13,208 nucleotides of DNA from Thermoplasmata archaeon. GTDB taxonomy: Archaea > Thermoplasmatota > Thermoplasmata > Lutacidiplasmatales > UBA184. A model generated the notes under the pieces. It was not told where the DNA came from. It worked only from the letters and a program-made list of their open reading frames with translations, and made no database searches. The DNA lies in the NCBI GenBank assembly GCA_030037875.1, contig JASHPV010000043.1, positions 1 through 13,208 on the forward strand. Reading direction: 5' to 3'. A program made the position numbers and the translations under genes. Of this stretch, positions 1 to 8,065 are shown piece by piece. Numbering within the stretch: the first letter of the stretch is position 1; each line of letters starts with the position of its first letter.

Positions 1-348
1 GACCTCCATGCGGCCGAAGCCGCGACGCTGAAGTTCGGCTCGGTCACGCTGGTGAGGACCGGCCTCCGCCTGCGCGCTCCCCCCGGGACGTTTCTGGAAG
101 TGCGGCCCCGGAGCGGCCTCAGCAGCCGCGGGGTTCTCATGGTCAACGCGCCCGGCACGATCGACCGAGATTATGCCGGGGAAGTGAAGGTCCCGCTGAC
201 CTTCCTTTTCCCCGGGGAGTACCAGATCCAGAGCGGGGACCGGATCGGACAGGTACGGGTCGCGAAGGAATACCCTACCCGTTTCGAACCGGGAACGGTG
301 CGGCCGAACACCGATCGACGGGGTGGGTTCGGTAGCACCGGCCGCTAA
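1..348 (+). CDS. dut: dUTP diphosphatase (dUTPase), 3' part only
   Basis: This is the C-terminal 115 residues of a trimeric dUTPase, which hydrolyses dUTP to dUMP and pyrophosphate. It keeps uracil out of DNA and supplies dUMP for thymidylate synthesis. The reading frame is open from base 1 and begins with DLHAAE, matching family motif 1, so only roughly the first 20-35 residues lie outside the window. Motif 2 is PRSGL (visible residues 36-40). Motif 3 is GTIDRDYAGE (52-61), with the catalytic Asp at 55 and the uracil-stacking Tyr at 58. Motif 4 is GDRIGQ (79-84), and motif 5, the glycine-rich C-terminal arm, is RRGGFGSTG (106-114). All five motifs are intact, so the enzyme should be active. 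The GTG at 52 is internal, not the start. The stop is 30 nt from the stop of the convergent helicase gene. The motif 5 arm argues against a dCTP deaminase. Confidence 0.93.
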   Translation, partial: DLHAAEAATLKFGSVTLVRTGLRLRAPPGTFLEVRPRSGLSSRGVLMVNAPGTIDRDYAGEVKVPLTFLFPGEYQIQSGDRIGQVRVAKEYPTRFEPGTVRPNTDRRGGFGSTGR

Positions 349-378
349 CGGCAACCGCCCGCGCGGAGCCTCCTCGGG

Positions 379-1983
379 TCAGGGGGAAGGGAGCTCGTCC
401 AACGTTGATTGGACGGTCGGTCGGGTCGGGGGCGCCAGAGGCCCTTTGCGAGACTGGGCTTCTACCTTCTCGAGCATCTCGTGCATCCGCTGTTCTTTGC
501 GTCGGGCCGACTGGAAGGTTCCCACGTCCCGAGTCCCGGCGGTGATGAGAACGATGACTCGGCCGGCCCGGAACCGACCCGTCCTCCCCCGACGCTGAAT
601 GCTCCGGACCTCGTCGGGCACCGGCTCGTAGAACACCACGAGGTCCGTGGAGGGGATGTCCAAGCCCTCTTCTCCCACCGAGGTCGCGACAAGGCAGTTG
701 ACCTCCCCGCTTCGGAACCGGTCCAACAGGTCGACCTGCTGTTTCTGCGACAACCCGGTGTCCGTCCCGTGAGTTGCCTGGCCCACAAAACGCGCCGCCC
801 GGACCGGGCTATCGGGTTGATGGGAGAATCGTTCGACCAAGGTATCGGCGGTCTGCCGGTAATGCGCGAAGAGGATCACGCGCGCCGACGGATTGCCCTC
901 GAGCTCTTGCGTTACGATCTCCACCGCCTTGGCCAGCTTCGGATGTTCTAGATCCAGGCTCGCGAGCCGGCGCTCGAGCTCGACGATGTCAGGGTCACCC
1001 AGGAACGCCCGGTCGGAGGGCCGGACCCGGCCGTTCTTCTTCTCGCCTCGTCCTTCGAGAAACTTTCGAAGCGCCTCGACGCCCTGGGTTTCCGCGAGGA
1101 TGAGGCCGTGCAGCGCCTTCATCGCCACGGCTTGGGCACCGACCGCTTGCCAGACCCGGCCGTCGGGGTTCTCCCCGCGCTTGCGCGCGGCGGCCACCTC
1201 GCGGCGGAGCGTGAAACCCGCCGCGAGCAACTCTCGGCGACCGGCCTCCTGGCCCGGAAGGTACCCGAGACGGTGCAGGATCTCCGTCTGTCGTTGCTCG
1301 ACGCTCCGCAGGAGCACCGTCAGTTGGCGCACTTCGGCCGGTAAGGGAACCTCGATGGTCTCCACCTGGGTCCCGAAGATGTAGGGTGTCACGTCCGCGT
1401 CGGCGGCGCTCCGTAGCTCGAAGTGCTCGATCCCGAGGTTCGCCCACACGGCCCGGACCCGGTCGAGTTGGGAGCCCGGCGAGGCGGTCATGGCCAGGAC
1501 ACGTGCGTCGGTGTCGCGGAGCGCCTGACCGATGGCTACGTACGGGTAGTCTCCGACCGCTCGATGGGCCTCGTCGAAGATGACGAGCGAGAACGTCGAG
1601 AGCGGGAAGCTCCCCTGGGCCAGATCGTTCGCGACCACTTGAGGAGTCGCGACGACGACCTGCGGAGGGCTGAGCAGCGTTTGGCGACGCTCGGGAGAGA
1701 TCTCGCCGGTGAGCACGAGCGGTGGGGGGCAAAACAGAGTCTGGGCAACGCTGCGCGCGTGCTGGGCCACCAGCGGCTTCGTGGGGGCCATGAACAGGAT
1801 CGACCGGGTCGGATGGATCAGGAGGTACTCCGCCGCCACGCGAAGGGCGATCGCGGTCTTCCCGAGGCCGGTCGGCAGCACGACGAGCGTGTTCGCCCGG
1901 ATGGCCGCGTCGGCGATGGAGGTCTGATACGCCCGCTCCTCGAGCACATCCGGCCGAATTCGGGGATGCGAGACGGTCGGCAT
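379..1983 (-). CDS. hef: Hef/FANCM-type superfamily 2 helicase without nuclease domain
   Basis: This is an ATP-dependent DNA helicase/translocase of the Hef-FANCM-Mph1 group, which remodels stalled forks and branched DNA. Numbering from the GTG at 1986, Walker A is PTGLGKT (38-44), the DEAH box is at 138-141, motif III is TAS (167-169), motif V is TSVGEEGLDIP (435-445) and motif VI is QRRGRTGR (464-471). A helical insertion of about 130 residues (roughly 215-345) between the two RecA-like domains is characteristic of the family. Euryarchaeal Hef usually continues into an XPF-like nuclease plus HhH. This protein stops at about 535 residues, just after the helicase, so the nuclease must be elsewhere or absent. 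The tail carries QSTLDEL (526-532), which resembles a PCNA-interacting peptide but lacks the usual aromatic residues. GTG (1986) and ATG (1983) are adjacent; I chose the ATG. The promoter lies in the divergent region shared with the glycosyltransferase. Confidence 0.9.
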   Translation of the reverse strand: MPTVSHPRIRPDVLEERAYQTSIADAAIRANTLVVLPTGLGKTAIALRVAAEYLLIHPTRSILFMAPTKPLVAQHARSVAQTLFCPPPLVLTGEISPERRQTLLSPPQVVVATPQVVANDLAQGSFPLSTFSLVIFDEAHRAVGDYPYVAIGQALRDTDARVLAMTASPGSQLDRVRAVWANLGIEHFELRSAADADVTPYIFGTQVETIEVPLPAEVRQLTVLLRSVEQRQTEILHRLGYLPGQEAGRRELLAAGFTLRREVAAARKRGENPDGRVWQAVGAQAVAMKALHGLILAETQGVEALRKFLEGRGEKKNGRVRPSDRAFLGDPDIVELERRLASLDLEHPKLAKAVEIVTQELEGNPSARVILFAHYRQTADTLVERFSHQPDSPVRAARFVGQATHGTDTGLSQKQQVDLLDRFRSGEVNCLVATSVGEEGLDIPSTDLVVFYEPVPDEVRSIQRRGRTGRFRAGRVIVLITAGTRDVGTFQSARRKEQRMHEMLEKVEAQSRKGPLAPPTRPTVQSTLDELPSP

Positions 1984-2018
1984 CACGACGGACCTGGAGG
2001 CCGAGCGAGCGGTCGCGG

Positions 2019-2027
2019 CTTATTTAG
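2019..2027. promoter_or_regulatory. TATA-like element in the hef / glycosyltransferase divergent promoter
   Basis: The only AT-rich run in the 64 nt between the two start codons is CTTATTTAG. Read rightwards, it lies about 25 nt before the ATG at 2048, the spacing for a leaderless archaeal transcript. Read leftwards, it is CTAAATAAG, about 37-40 nt before the helicase start, giving a short leader of about 12 nt. It may serve one or both genes. This is inferred from position and composition only. Confidence 0.45.
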
Positions 2028-2047
2028 GGTCCGGCCTCGCCGGAAGG

Positions 2048-3190
2048 ATGCTGCCGCTCGCGTGGACGGTGCTGCTGGTGGCATACGCCATCCTCGTCCT
2101 CGTCGTCCAGGGAGTTCCCCTCTACTTGGCCGCTCAGATGCCCCATCTCCGGGAACCCCGACGCCCGACACCGACCGCCCCGGCGCCCTTCGTCTCGGTC
2201 ATCGTTCCAGCGCGGAACGAGCGAGAGGACCTCGGTTCCTGCCTCGATGGTCTCCTCTCCCAAACCTATCCCTCGCTCGAGGTGTTGGTCGTGGATGGGG
2301 AATCGACGGACGGGACGCGAGAGGTGGCTCAAGCCCGGGAACCCCGGATCAATCTCCTGGGGGAGCCCCCGCTGCCGGACGGGTGGGTCGGGAAAAACTG
2401 GGCCTGCTGGACCGGGGCCCAGAAGGCCCGGGGGGAGTTCCTGCTGTTCACCGACGCGGACGTGCGGGCCGGTCCCGACGCTGTCTGGACCGCCGTGGAA
2501 TGGGCCCAGAGCGAACGGGCCGACCTGGTCACCTTCGCGACGCGGATCGAGATGGTGGGAGCCTGGGAGAAGATCGTCCTACCGTTCTACATCCAGATGG
2601 TCCTGACGTACTTCCGAACCCCGCGCGTGAACCGACCCAACTCGAAGGCGGCGATGGCCAACGGTCAGTTTCTCCTGGTTCGCCGGAGCGCTTACGAGGA
2701 GACGGGCGGGCACAAGGCGATTCAGGGGCGCATTCTCGAGGACGTCGCACTGGCCCAGCGCTTCCGTGCCGCCGGCAAGGTCCTCCGAGTCGCATGGGCG
2801 CCCGAACTCGTGACGACCCGGATGTACCGAACGCCGCAGGAGATGTACGAGGGCATTCTGAAAACGGTCTCTGGCGTCCGCTTTTCCGCGGCCCGGCAAC
2901 TGGCGTTCGCGTGCGGGCTGGTGGCGTTCTACTGGCTTCCGTTGACCCTCCTCCCGATCGGGCTCCTCGCCGGCTCGGTCTGGGTCACCGTGTGGGGGGC
3001 GATTCTCTGGGTCGCCCTGTTCGGGAAGCATGTCGCGTTCAACCGCGCTGCCCGGGGCTCCGCCGCTTACGGCCTCCTGTTCCCCGTGGCCGTCGGGTAC
3101 TATCTGGTCCTCGTGCTCGTATCACTCGGCCGAGGAATCCGGGGTCGACCCTTGGAATGGAAGGGCCGCTTCTACCGGATGGGAAACTGA
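2048..3190 (+). CDS. Membrane-anchored family 2 glycosyltransferase
   Basis: This is a 380-residue GT2-fold enzyme that transfers a sugar from a nucleotide donor to an acceptor, probably a lipid at the cytoplasmic face. Residues 4-29 form an N-terminal membrane helix. The catalytic domain follows (about 48-260), with the SVIVPARNE strand, VDGES (82-86), the metal-binding DAD motif (136-138) and ILED (229-232), whose acidic pair fits the catalytic base. Two or three hydrophobic segments follow (about 284-308, 310-326 and 340-360). The C-terminal WKGRFY (371-376) resembles the end of the CrtQ/HpnB-like branch that acts on carotenoid or hopanoid-type lipids. The acceptor here cannot be read from sequence. 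The ATG lies about 25 nt after a TATA-like element, suggesting a leaderless message. No sugar-metabolism gene is adjacent, so context does not narrow the substrate. Confidence 0.85.
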   Translation: MLPLAWTVLLVAYAILVLVVQGVPLYLAAQMPHLREPRRPTPTAPAPFVSVIVPARNEREDLGSCLDGLLSQTYPSLEVLVVDGESTDGTREVAQAREPRINLLGEPPLPDGWVGKNWACWTGAQKARGEFLLFTDADVRAGPDAVWTAVEWAQSERADLVTFATRIEMVGAWEKIVLPFYIQMVLTYFRTPRVNRPNSKAAMANGQFLLVRRSAYEETGGHKAIQGRILEDVALAQRFRAAGKVLRVAWAPELVTTRMYRTPQEMYEGILKTVSGVRFSAARQLAFACGLVAFYWLPLTLLPIGLLAGSVWVTVWGAILWVALFGKHVAFNRAARGSAAYGLLFPVAVGYYLVLVLVSLGRGIRGRPLEWKGRFYRMGN

Positions 3191-3207
3191 GCGCCTCTCG
3201 TGCGAGC

Positions 3208-3216
3208 AACGATTAA
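3208..3216 (+). promoter_or_regulatory. Putative TATA box of the aldehyde dehydrogenase gene
   Basis: AACGATTAA is an AT-rich island in a G+C-rich spacer. It is 21-29 nt upstream of the ATG at 3237, the position expected if transcription starts at the first base of the start codon. This supports the ATG at 3237 over the in-frame ATG at 3246. No Shine-Dalgarno is visible. Confidence 0.4.
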
Positions 3217-3236
3217 GCGCCCTCGTTCACTGACAA

Positions 3237-4724
3237 ATGGGTCGTATGTCGGCGGCGATCGATACTCCGTTCGGATTGTTCATCGGGGGACAGGAAGTAC
3301 CGGCGAGCGACGGCCAGAAGGTCACGCTGCTGAATCCCGCGACCAACAAACCGCTGGCCGTTACCTCGGTGGGCGGCGTGGACGACGCGCGCCACGCGCT
3401 CGAGGTCGCCGAGCGAGCGTTCCGAGAGTCCAGCTGGGCCGGGGGGGATGGCTCCCAACGGACCAAAGCCCTGTTCCGGCTCGCGCGTCTCCTCGAGGAA
3501 CAGGCCGCCGCCTTCGCGGAACTCGAGACCCTGAACATGGGCAAGCCGCTCCGCGAATCGAAGGGCGACATCGACTTCGTCGTGCGGACCCTCGAGTACA
3601 TGGCCGGACTGGCCGACAAGATCGAGGGTGAAACGATACCCATCCCCGGCGCCCGTTTCGATTACACCGTGAGGGAACCCCTCGGGGTGACGGTCCACAT
3701 CGCCCCCTGGAACTATCCCCTCCTCCTGGCCGTCCGGTCCATGGCGCCGGCGCTCGCCGCGGGGAACGCCGTCGTGCTCAAGCCGGCGAGCCTGACGCCG
3801 CTCACCGCGCTGCGATTCGCCCGACTGGCGCACGACGCGGGCGTCCCCGACGGAATCCTGAACGTCGTGGTAGGCAACGGGCGTGAGGTCGGGGAGGCCC
3901 TCATCTCCGACGGGCGATGCGGGTCCGTATCGTTCACGGGCAGTAGCGACGTGGGTCGACGCATCGCCGAGCTGGCCGCTCCCCGGCTGATCCCTACGAT
4001 CTTGGAACTCGGGGGGAAGAGCCCGGTGATCGTGTTCCCCGACGCCGACCTCGAGAGAGCGGCGCGGGCCATCGCGACCGGAATCTTCCAGAACTCGGGC
4101 CAGATGTGCTGGGCCGGCTCCCGTCTCGTGGTCGAGGCCGGCGTGGAAGCTCCCCTTCTCGAGAAGCTCAAGGCGGTAGCCCAGGGGTTGAAACTGGGTG
4201 CCGGCGTGGAAGCGGGCGTCACGATGGGCCCGCTGGTTTCCAAGGACCAGATGGACCGGGTGCTCGGATTCGTCTCGGAAGCCCGCGAGGGAGGGGCGCG
4301 GATCTTCCTGGGCGGCGGCCGCCCGACCGCCCCCGAACTCCAAGCGGGCAATTTCGTGGAGCCGACGGTGGTCACCGACGTCGACCCCGAAGCCCGGATG
4401 GTCCGTGAGGAGATCTTTGGTCCCGTGCTCGCGGTTCATCGGTTCGAGGCGGCGGAGGAAGCGCTTCGGCTGGCGAACCGAACCCGGTACGGCCTGTTCG
4501 CGTCGATCTGGACTCGCGACCTGGCCACCGCGCACGGGGTGGCGCGCCAGCTCGAGGCCGGTATGGTGACGGTCAACGAGCCACCGATGACCTTCCCCCA
4601 GACCCCGTTCGGGGGGTACAAGGAGAGCGGTGTCGGCTTCGAGCAGGGCCGGGACGCGCCACTCGTCTACACTCGACGGAAGAACGTCATCGTGAACCTC
4701 GGGACCGGCAAGCCGAAGAAGTAG
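3237..4724 (+). CDS. NAD(P)+-dependent aldehyde dehydrogenase
   Basis: This full-length 495-residue soluble aldehyde dehydrogenase oxidises an aldehyde to the carboxylate with NAD+ or NADP+. Visible active-site elements are PWNY (157-160, oxyanion-hole Asn159), LKPAS (181-185, cofactor-binding Lys182), the FTGSSDVG nucleotide-binding turn (233-240), ELGGKSP (257-263, general base Glu257), GQMC (288-291, catalytic Cys291) and EEIFGPVL (391-398). The C-terminal PFGGYKESGVG (458-468) is typical of the betaine-aldehyde/succinate-semialdehyde/general ALDH group. The substrate cannot be assigned. Neighbours are a glycosyltransferase and an unrelated membrane protein, so no pathway is indicated. The ATG at 3237 fits the upstream TATA spacing; ATG 3246 is the alternative. 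No key residue is missing. Confidence 0.93.
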   Translation: MGRMSAAIDTPFGLFIGGQEVPASDGQKVTLLNPATNKPLAVTSVGGVDDARHALEVAERAFRESSWAGGDGSQRTKALFRLARLLEEQAAAFAELETLNMGKPLRESKGDIDFVVRTLEYMAGLADKIEGETIPIPGARFDYTVREPLGVTVHIAPWNYPLLLAVRSMAPALAAGNAVVLKPASLTPLTALRFARLAHDAGVPDGILNVVVGNGREVGEALISDGRCGSVSFTGSSDVGRRIAELAAPRLIPTILELGGKSPVIVFPDADLERAARAIATGIFQNSGQMCWAGSRLVVEAGVEAPLLEKLKAVAQGLKLGAGVEAGVTMGPLVSKDQMDRVLGFVSEAREGGARIFLGGGRPTAPELQAGNFVEPTVVTDVDPEARMVREEIFGPVLAVHRFEAAEEALRLANRTRYGLFASIWTRDLATAHGVARQLEAGMVTVNEPPMTFPQTPFGGYKESGVGFEQGRDAPLVYTRRKNVIVNLGTGKPKK

Positions 4725-4824
4725 ACCGGATCGCCCGGGAATTCCACGACCCGTCCGTCCTACGGGCACACCGGTCCGAACAAAGCGGGGAAAAAGGGGG
4801 GAGGCCCGGTCCCTCCGAGCGAGG

Positions 4825-5442
4825 ATGTCGACCTCTGGGCCGGACAGCCGATGGGCGAGCTGTGCATTCTGCGGCGATGCCGTGCCCCCGGAGGCGAGAA
4901 TATGCCCCACCTGCGGTAAGGAGCAGGGAACTCCGGCCGAACGGGCGGCCCAAGCCGGAAGTCGATCAGGTCGCCAACGCGCCTTTCTCCTCCGGTGGCT
5001 CCGAATCTTGGTCGTCGTGGCGATCGTCGTGACGATCGGTTGGGCGATCATCTCGGCCCAGATCTCGGGACCCACCACCTACGCGGACCCGTTGACCGGT
5101 TCGTGGACCTTTGCCGTGGCACCCGGAAGTTGGCACATCCTCGCGGGGAACATTACGGGCGAGGACTACATCGAGGGCAACTTCAGCGTCGTGAGCCCCG
5201 TCGCGGGCGAGGTCATGGTCTACATCTACAACTCCACGGAGTTCGCGGCGTTCTATTCGCATGAACCCGCTCAGGCCGTGGCGGCGCCGTACTCGAACGT
5301 GAGCTCGGCGCGCATCGTCTTCGCGGCGCCGTACACCGACGAGTTCTACTTCGTCTTCGAGAACCCGTATCCGGCCGATTCGAACCTGACGGAGACGATC
5401 TACGCCTCCACCACGTACGAGACGAACGTCGTCCTCGGCTAG
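4825..5442 (+). CDS. Zinc-ribbon, single-span membrane protein with sequon-rich outer domain
   Basis: This 205-residue protein is of unknown function. It begins with a zinc ribbon formed by two CxxC pairs (Cys13/16 and Cys27/30). A basic linker follows (about 43-60), then one strong transmembrane helix (about 61-79). The remaining 125 residues are rich in aromatic and small residues with alternating hydrophobics, suggesting an all-beta domain. The order of features (WHILAG, IEGNFSV, VMVYIYN, FAAPY, FYFVFEN) resembles the GOLD/emp24-like beta sandwiches seen in other prokaryotic membrane proteins, but that is pattern recall, not a search result. By the positive-inside rule the ribbon is cytoplasmic and the beta domain outside. 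The outer domain has five N-x-S/T sequons (Asn109, 119, 136, 158 and 187). The start at 4825 follows GAGG directly, too close to be an efficient ribosome site. An A-run at 4791-4795 is a weak promoter candidate. It converges on kptA with a 13-nt gap. Confidence 0.8.
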   Translation: MSTSGPDSRWASCAFCGDAVPPEARICPTCGKEQGTPAERAAQAGSRSGRQRAFLLRWLRILVVVAIVVTIGWAIISAQISGPTTYADPLTGSWTFAVAPGSWHILAGNITGEDYIEGNFSVVSPVAGEVMVYIYNSTEFAAFYSHEPAQAVAAPYSNVSSARIVFAAPYTDEFYFVFENPYPADSNLTETIYASTTYETNVVLG

Positions 5443-5455
5443 TCCCCGGGTCGGG

Positions 5456-6106
5456 TCACTGGGCCGCCGGGGCGTCCGGTAACCGCGTGAGGAACTGCGC
5501 CGGCACGGCATCCACCAGGAAGACCGTCTTTCCGGCGCGTTTGATGACGACGCCGCCGTCCTGGGCCTTCTTGGTGTCCACCGCGAGGAGGACCGGGTTC
5601 GGGGTGCGAACGGACCCCGCCGAACGGGCATCCTCCGCCGTCTTGGAGAGGTGGACCTTCTTCCGGTCCGATGGTTTCAACCCGACCTCGAGCACGATGG
5701 TGGCCTCCTCGGACGTCACCGGGAAGAACAATTGCTCCGGAATGTGGTCCGTCGGGAGGTCGAGGTCGACATCCAGGGTGTGACCGTACGTCGCGCGGAT
5801 GCGGTCGTCCTTGACCTCGTACCGCCCCTTGGCATCGGTCTCGGCGATCGCGACGATATGGTGGACCCGAAGCCACCGGTACCCCCGGTGCTGGTTCGAG
5901 ATGTTTCGGACGAGCTGGGGAAGCGCGATCCATCCATGGGGGTCCATCTGGAGGCCGTACTTCTCGGGGAAGTGGCGAAGGATCCCGGTGACGACCCGCC
6001 CAAGATGGTCGAGTTCGCGGTCGTCCATGAGGAACCGGCCGGATTGGCCACAAACGGGGCAGGCATCGCCCCGGAAGTAGCCGTGCTGTTCGCACTCCTT
6101 GAGCAT
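5456..6106 (-). CDS. kptA: RNA 2'-phosphotransferase Tpt1/KptA with N-terminal zinc ribbon
   Basis: KptA/Tpt1 uses NAD+ to remove an internal RNA 2'-phosphate, releasing ADP-ribose 1'',2''-cyclic phosphate and nicotinamide. Some archaeal homologues also ADP-ribosylate RNA 5'-phosphate ends. This 216-residue protein has the archaeal layout: a short zinc ribbon (Cys5, His8, Cys16, Cys19), then the RNA-binding lobe with LRH (Arg44-His45), GWI (58-60) and IRATYGHT (103-110). The NAD-binding lobe ends in DRKKVHLS (147-154). The expected catalytic set Arg44, His45, Arg104 and Arg148 is present. Where the family usually has L-Y-H/Y-G-T, this protein reads LFFPVT (126-131), so the normal HGT-type NAD contact is replaced. 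It lies 17 nt downstream of rpoL, probably in one transcript; CTTATC near 6136-6141 could also be a weak internal promoter. No Shine-Dalgarno is visible. Confidence 0.9.
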   Translation of the reverse strand: MLKECEQHGYFRGDACPVCGQSGRFLMDDRELDHLGRVVTGILRHFPEKYGLQMDPHGWIALPQLVRNISNQHRGYRWLRVHHIVAIAETDAKGRYEVKDDRIRATYGHTLDVDLDLPTDHIPEQLFFPVTSEEATIVLEVGLKPSDRKKVHLSKTAEDARSAGSVRTPNPVLLAVDTKKAQDGGVVIKRAGKTVFLVDAVPAQFLTRLPDAPAAQ

Positions 6107-6123
6107 GGTGGAAAGGGAAGGGT

Positions 6124-6411
6124 TCAGGCCTTGATCTTATCGGCCTTCTTCTCGAAGGCCGCCAGGGTATCGCCGTAACCATCGGCGAGGTCTTTGAGTA
6201 CGCGCTTGAGCACCTGCTGGGGTTTCTCGCCCTTCGTCTTCAGGTAGAGCGTGGGGCGGTCGAGGATCGGATGACCGAGGAAATACCGGGCCTCGACGAC
6301 CTTCTCCTCGGCCTGGAGGGCTTCGACGAGCGGGATGAGGAGCGTCTCCTCCCCCTTCGGAAGCTCGATCCGGAGCGAATCGTGCTCCTTCTCGACGACC
6401 TTGATCTCCAT
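6124..6411 (-). CDS. rpoL: DNA-directed RNA polymerase subunit L (Rpo11)
   Basis: This 95-residue protein is the archaeal counterpart of eukaryotic Rpb11 and of one bacterial alpha N-terminal domain. It pairs with subunit D in the RNA polymerase assembly platform. The opening MEIKVVEKE, the following strand, LLIPLVEALQ (24-33), the EARYFLGHP strand (40-48) and the PTLYLKT strand (53-59) before a C-terminal helix match the Rpb11/RpoL fold, and the size is normal for the family. In many RpoL proteins a conserved TxxNLLR-type segment starts the dimer helix. Here it reads ETLLIPLVE, a divergent version. It is the first gene of a likely rpoL-kptA unit and divergent from purD. No Shine-Dalgarno is visible, and a weak TATA-like element lies about 37 nt upstream, implying a very short leader. 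Confidence 0.87.
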   Translation of the reverse strand: MEIKVVEKEHDSLRIELPKGEETLLIPLVEALQAEEKVVEARYFLGHPILDRPTLYLKTKGEKPQQVLKRVLKDLADGYGDTLAAFEKKADKIKA

Positions 6412-6443
6412 CGGTGAAACCGGACGCGGCCACAGAGGTCCGG

Positions 6444-6451
6444 GTCATAAG
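6444..6451 (-). promoter_or_regulatory. Possible TATA-like element of rpoL-kptA
   Basis: On the minus strand this reads CTTATGAC. It is the most AT-rich spot in the expected zone, about 33-40 nt before the rpoL ATG, and would give a leader of about 10 nt. It is a weak match to the archaeal consensus. The rest of the 147-nt rpoL-purD spacer holds the purD promoter and nothing else I can recognise. Confidence 0.25.
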
Positions 6452-6515
6452 GGTGGCGGGGACAAAGGGCTCGCGGCGACCTCCGGCGACTTCGCCCTTT
6501 ACCCCGGGGGCCAAG

Positions 6516-6523
6516 CGTATATG
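6516..6523 (+). promoter_or_regulatory. Putative TATA box of purD
   Basis: CGTATATG is the clearest TATA-like sequence in the rpoL-purD spacer. Its centre is 39 nt before the GTG, so with initiation about 26 nt downstream the leader would be around 13 nt. That is just enough to contain the GAGG ribosome site. Confidence 0.45.
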
Positions 6524-6545
6524 CCGGATTCGGTCCCAGCCCGAC

Positions 6546-6550
6546 CGAGG
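6546..6550 (+). promoter_or_regulatory. Ribosome binding site fixing the purD GTG start
   Basis: CGAGG ends 8 nt before the GTG at 6559 and is complementary to the CCTC core of the 16S rRNA 3' end. The next residues, RALVVGGGG, are the normal N-terminus of the family. Together these decide the GTG start. Confidence 0.55.
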
Positions 6551-6558
6551 AATTCTCC

Positions 6559-7977
<1,419 letters not shown>

Positions 7978-8033
7978 GGACGAACCCCACCGAGCGCTCG
8001 GCGAGAAATCGGTCGCCTTCGGGTGCGAGAGCC

Positions 8034-8041
8034 TTCTAATA
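8034..8041 (+). promoter_or_regulatory. Putative TATA box of the tfs-asnS unit
   Basis: TTCTAATA is the AT-rich island in the purD-tfs spacer. It ends 24 nt before the GTG at 8066, as expected for a leaderless transcript. No Shine-Dalgarno precedes the start. Confidence 0.45.
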
Positions 8042-8065
8042 GCGTGAGGGCCTCGACAGTCGTCC

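Noticed and set aside
1423..3216. Open frame of 597 codons on the plus strand, opposite hef and across the glycosyltransferase gene
   Set aside because: It runs antisense to a helicase with all motifs and then out of frame through the glycosyltransferase. Its translation is Arg/Gly/Pro-rich with no recognisable domain, as expected for shadow frames in G+C-rich DNA.
4799..4817. Short inverted GGAGG / CCTCC pair before the zinc-ribbon membrane protein gene
   Set aside because: Five G:C pairs in a G-rich leader arise easily by chance. There is no T-run and no known riboswitch feature.
3213..5078. Open frame of 621 codons on the minus strand, opposite the aldehyde dehydrogenase
   Set aside because: The opposite strand encodes a full aldehyde dehydrogenase with catalytic Cys and Glu. 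The antisense translation has no domain and extreme Arg/Gly/His content.
6124..6411. RpoL as a divergent stand-alone small protein
   Set aside because: Although the dimer-helix motif is divergent, the N-terminal MEIKVVEKE and the strand order fit RpoL throughout, and no other small family fits better.
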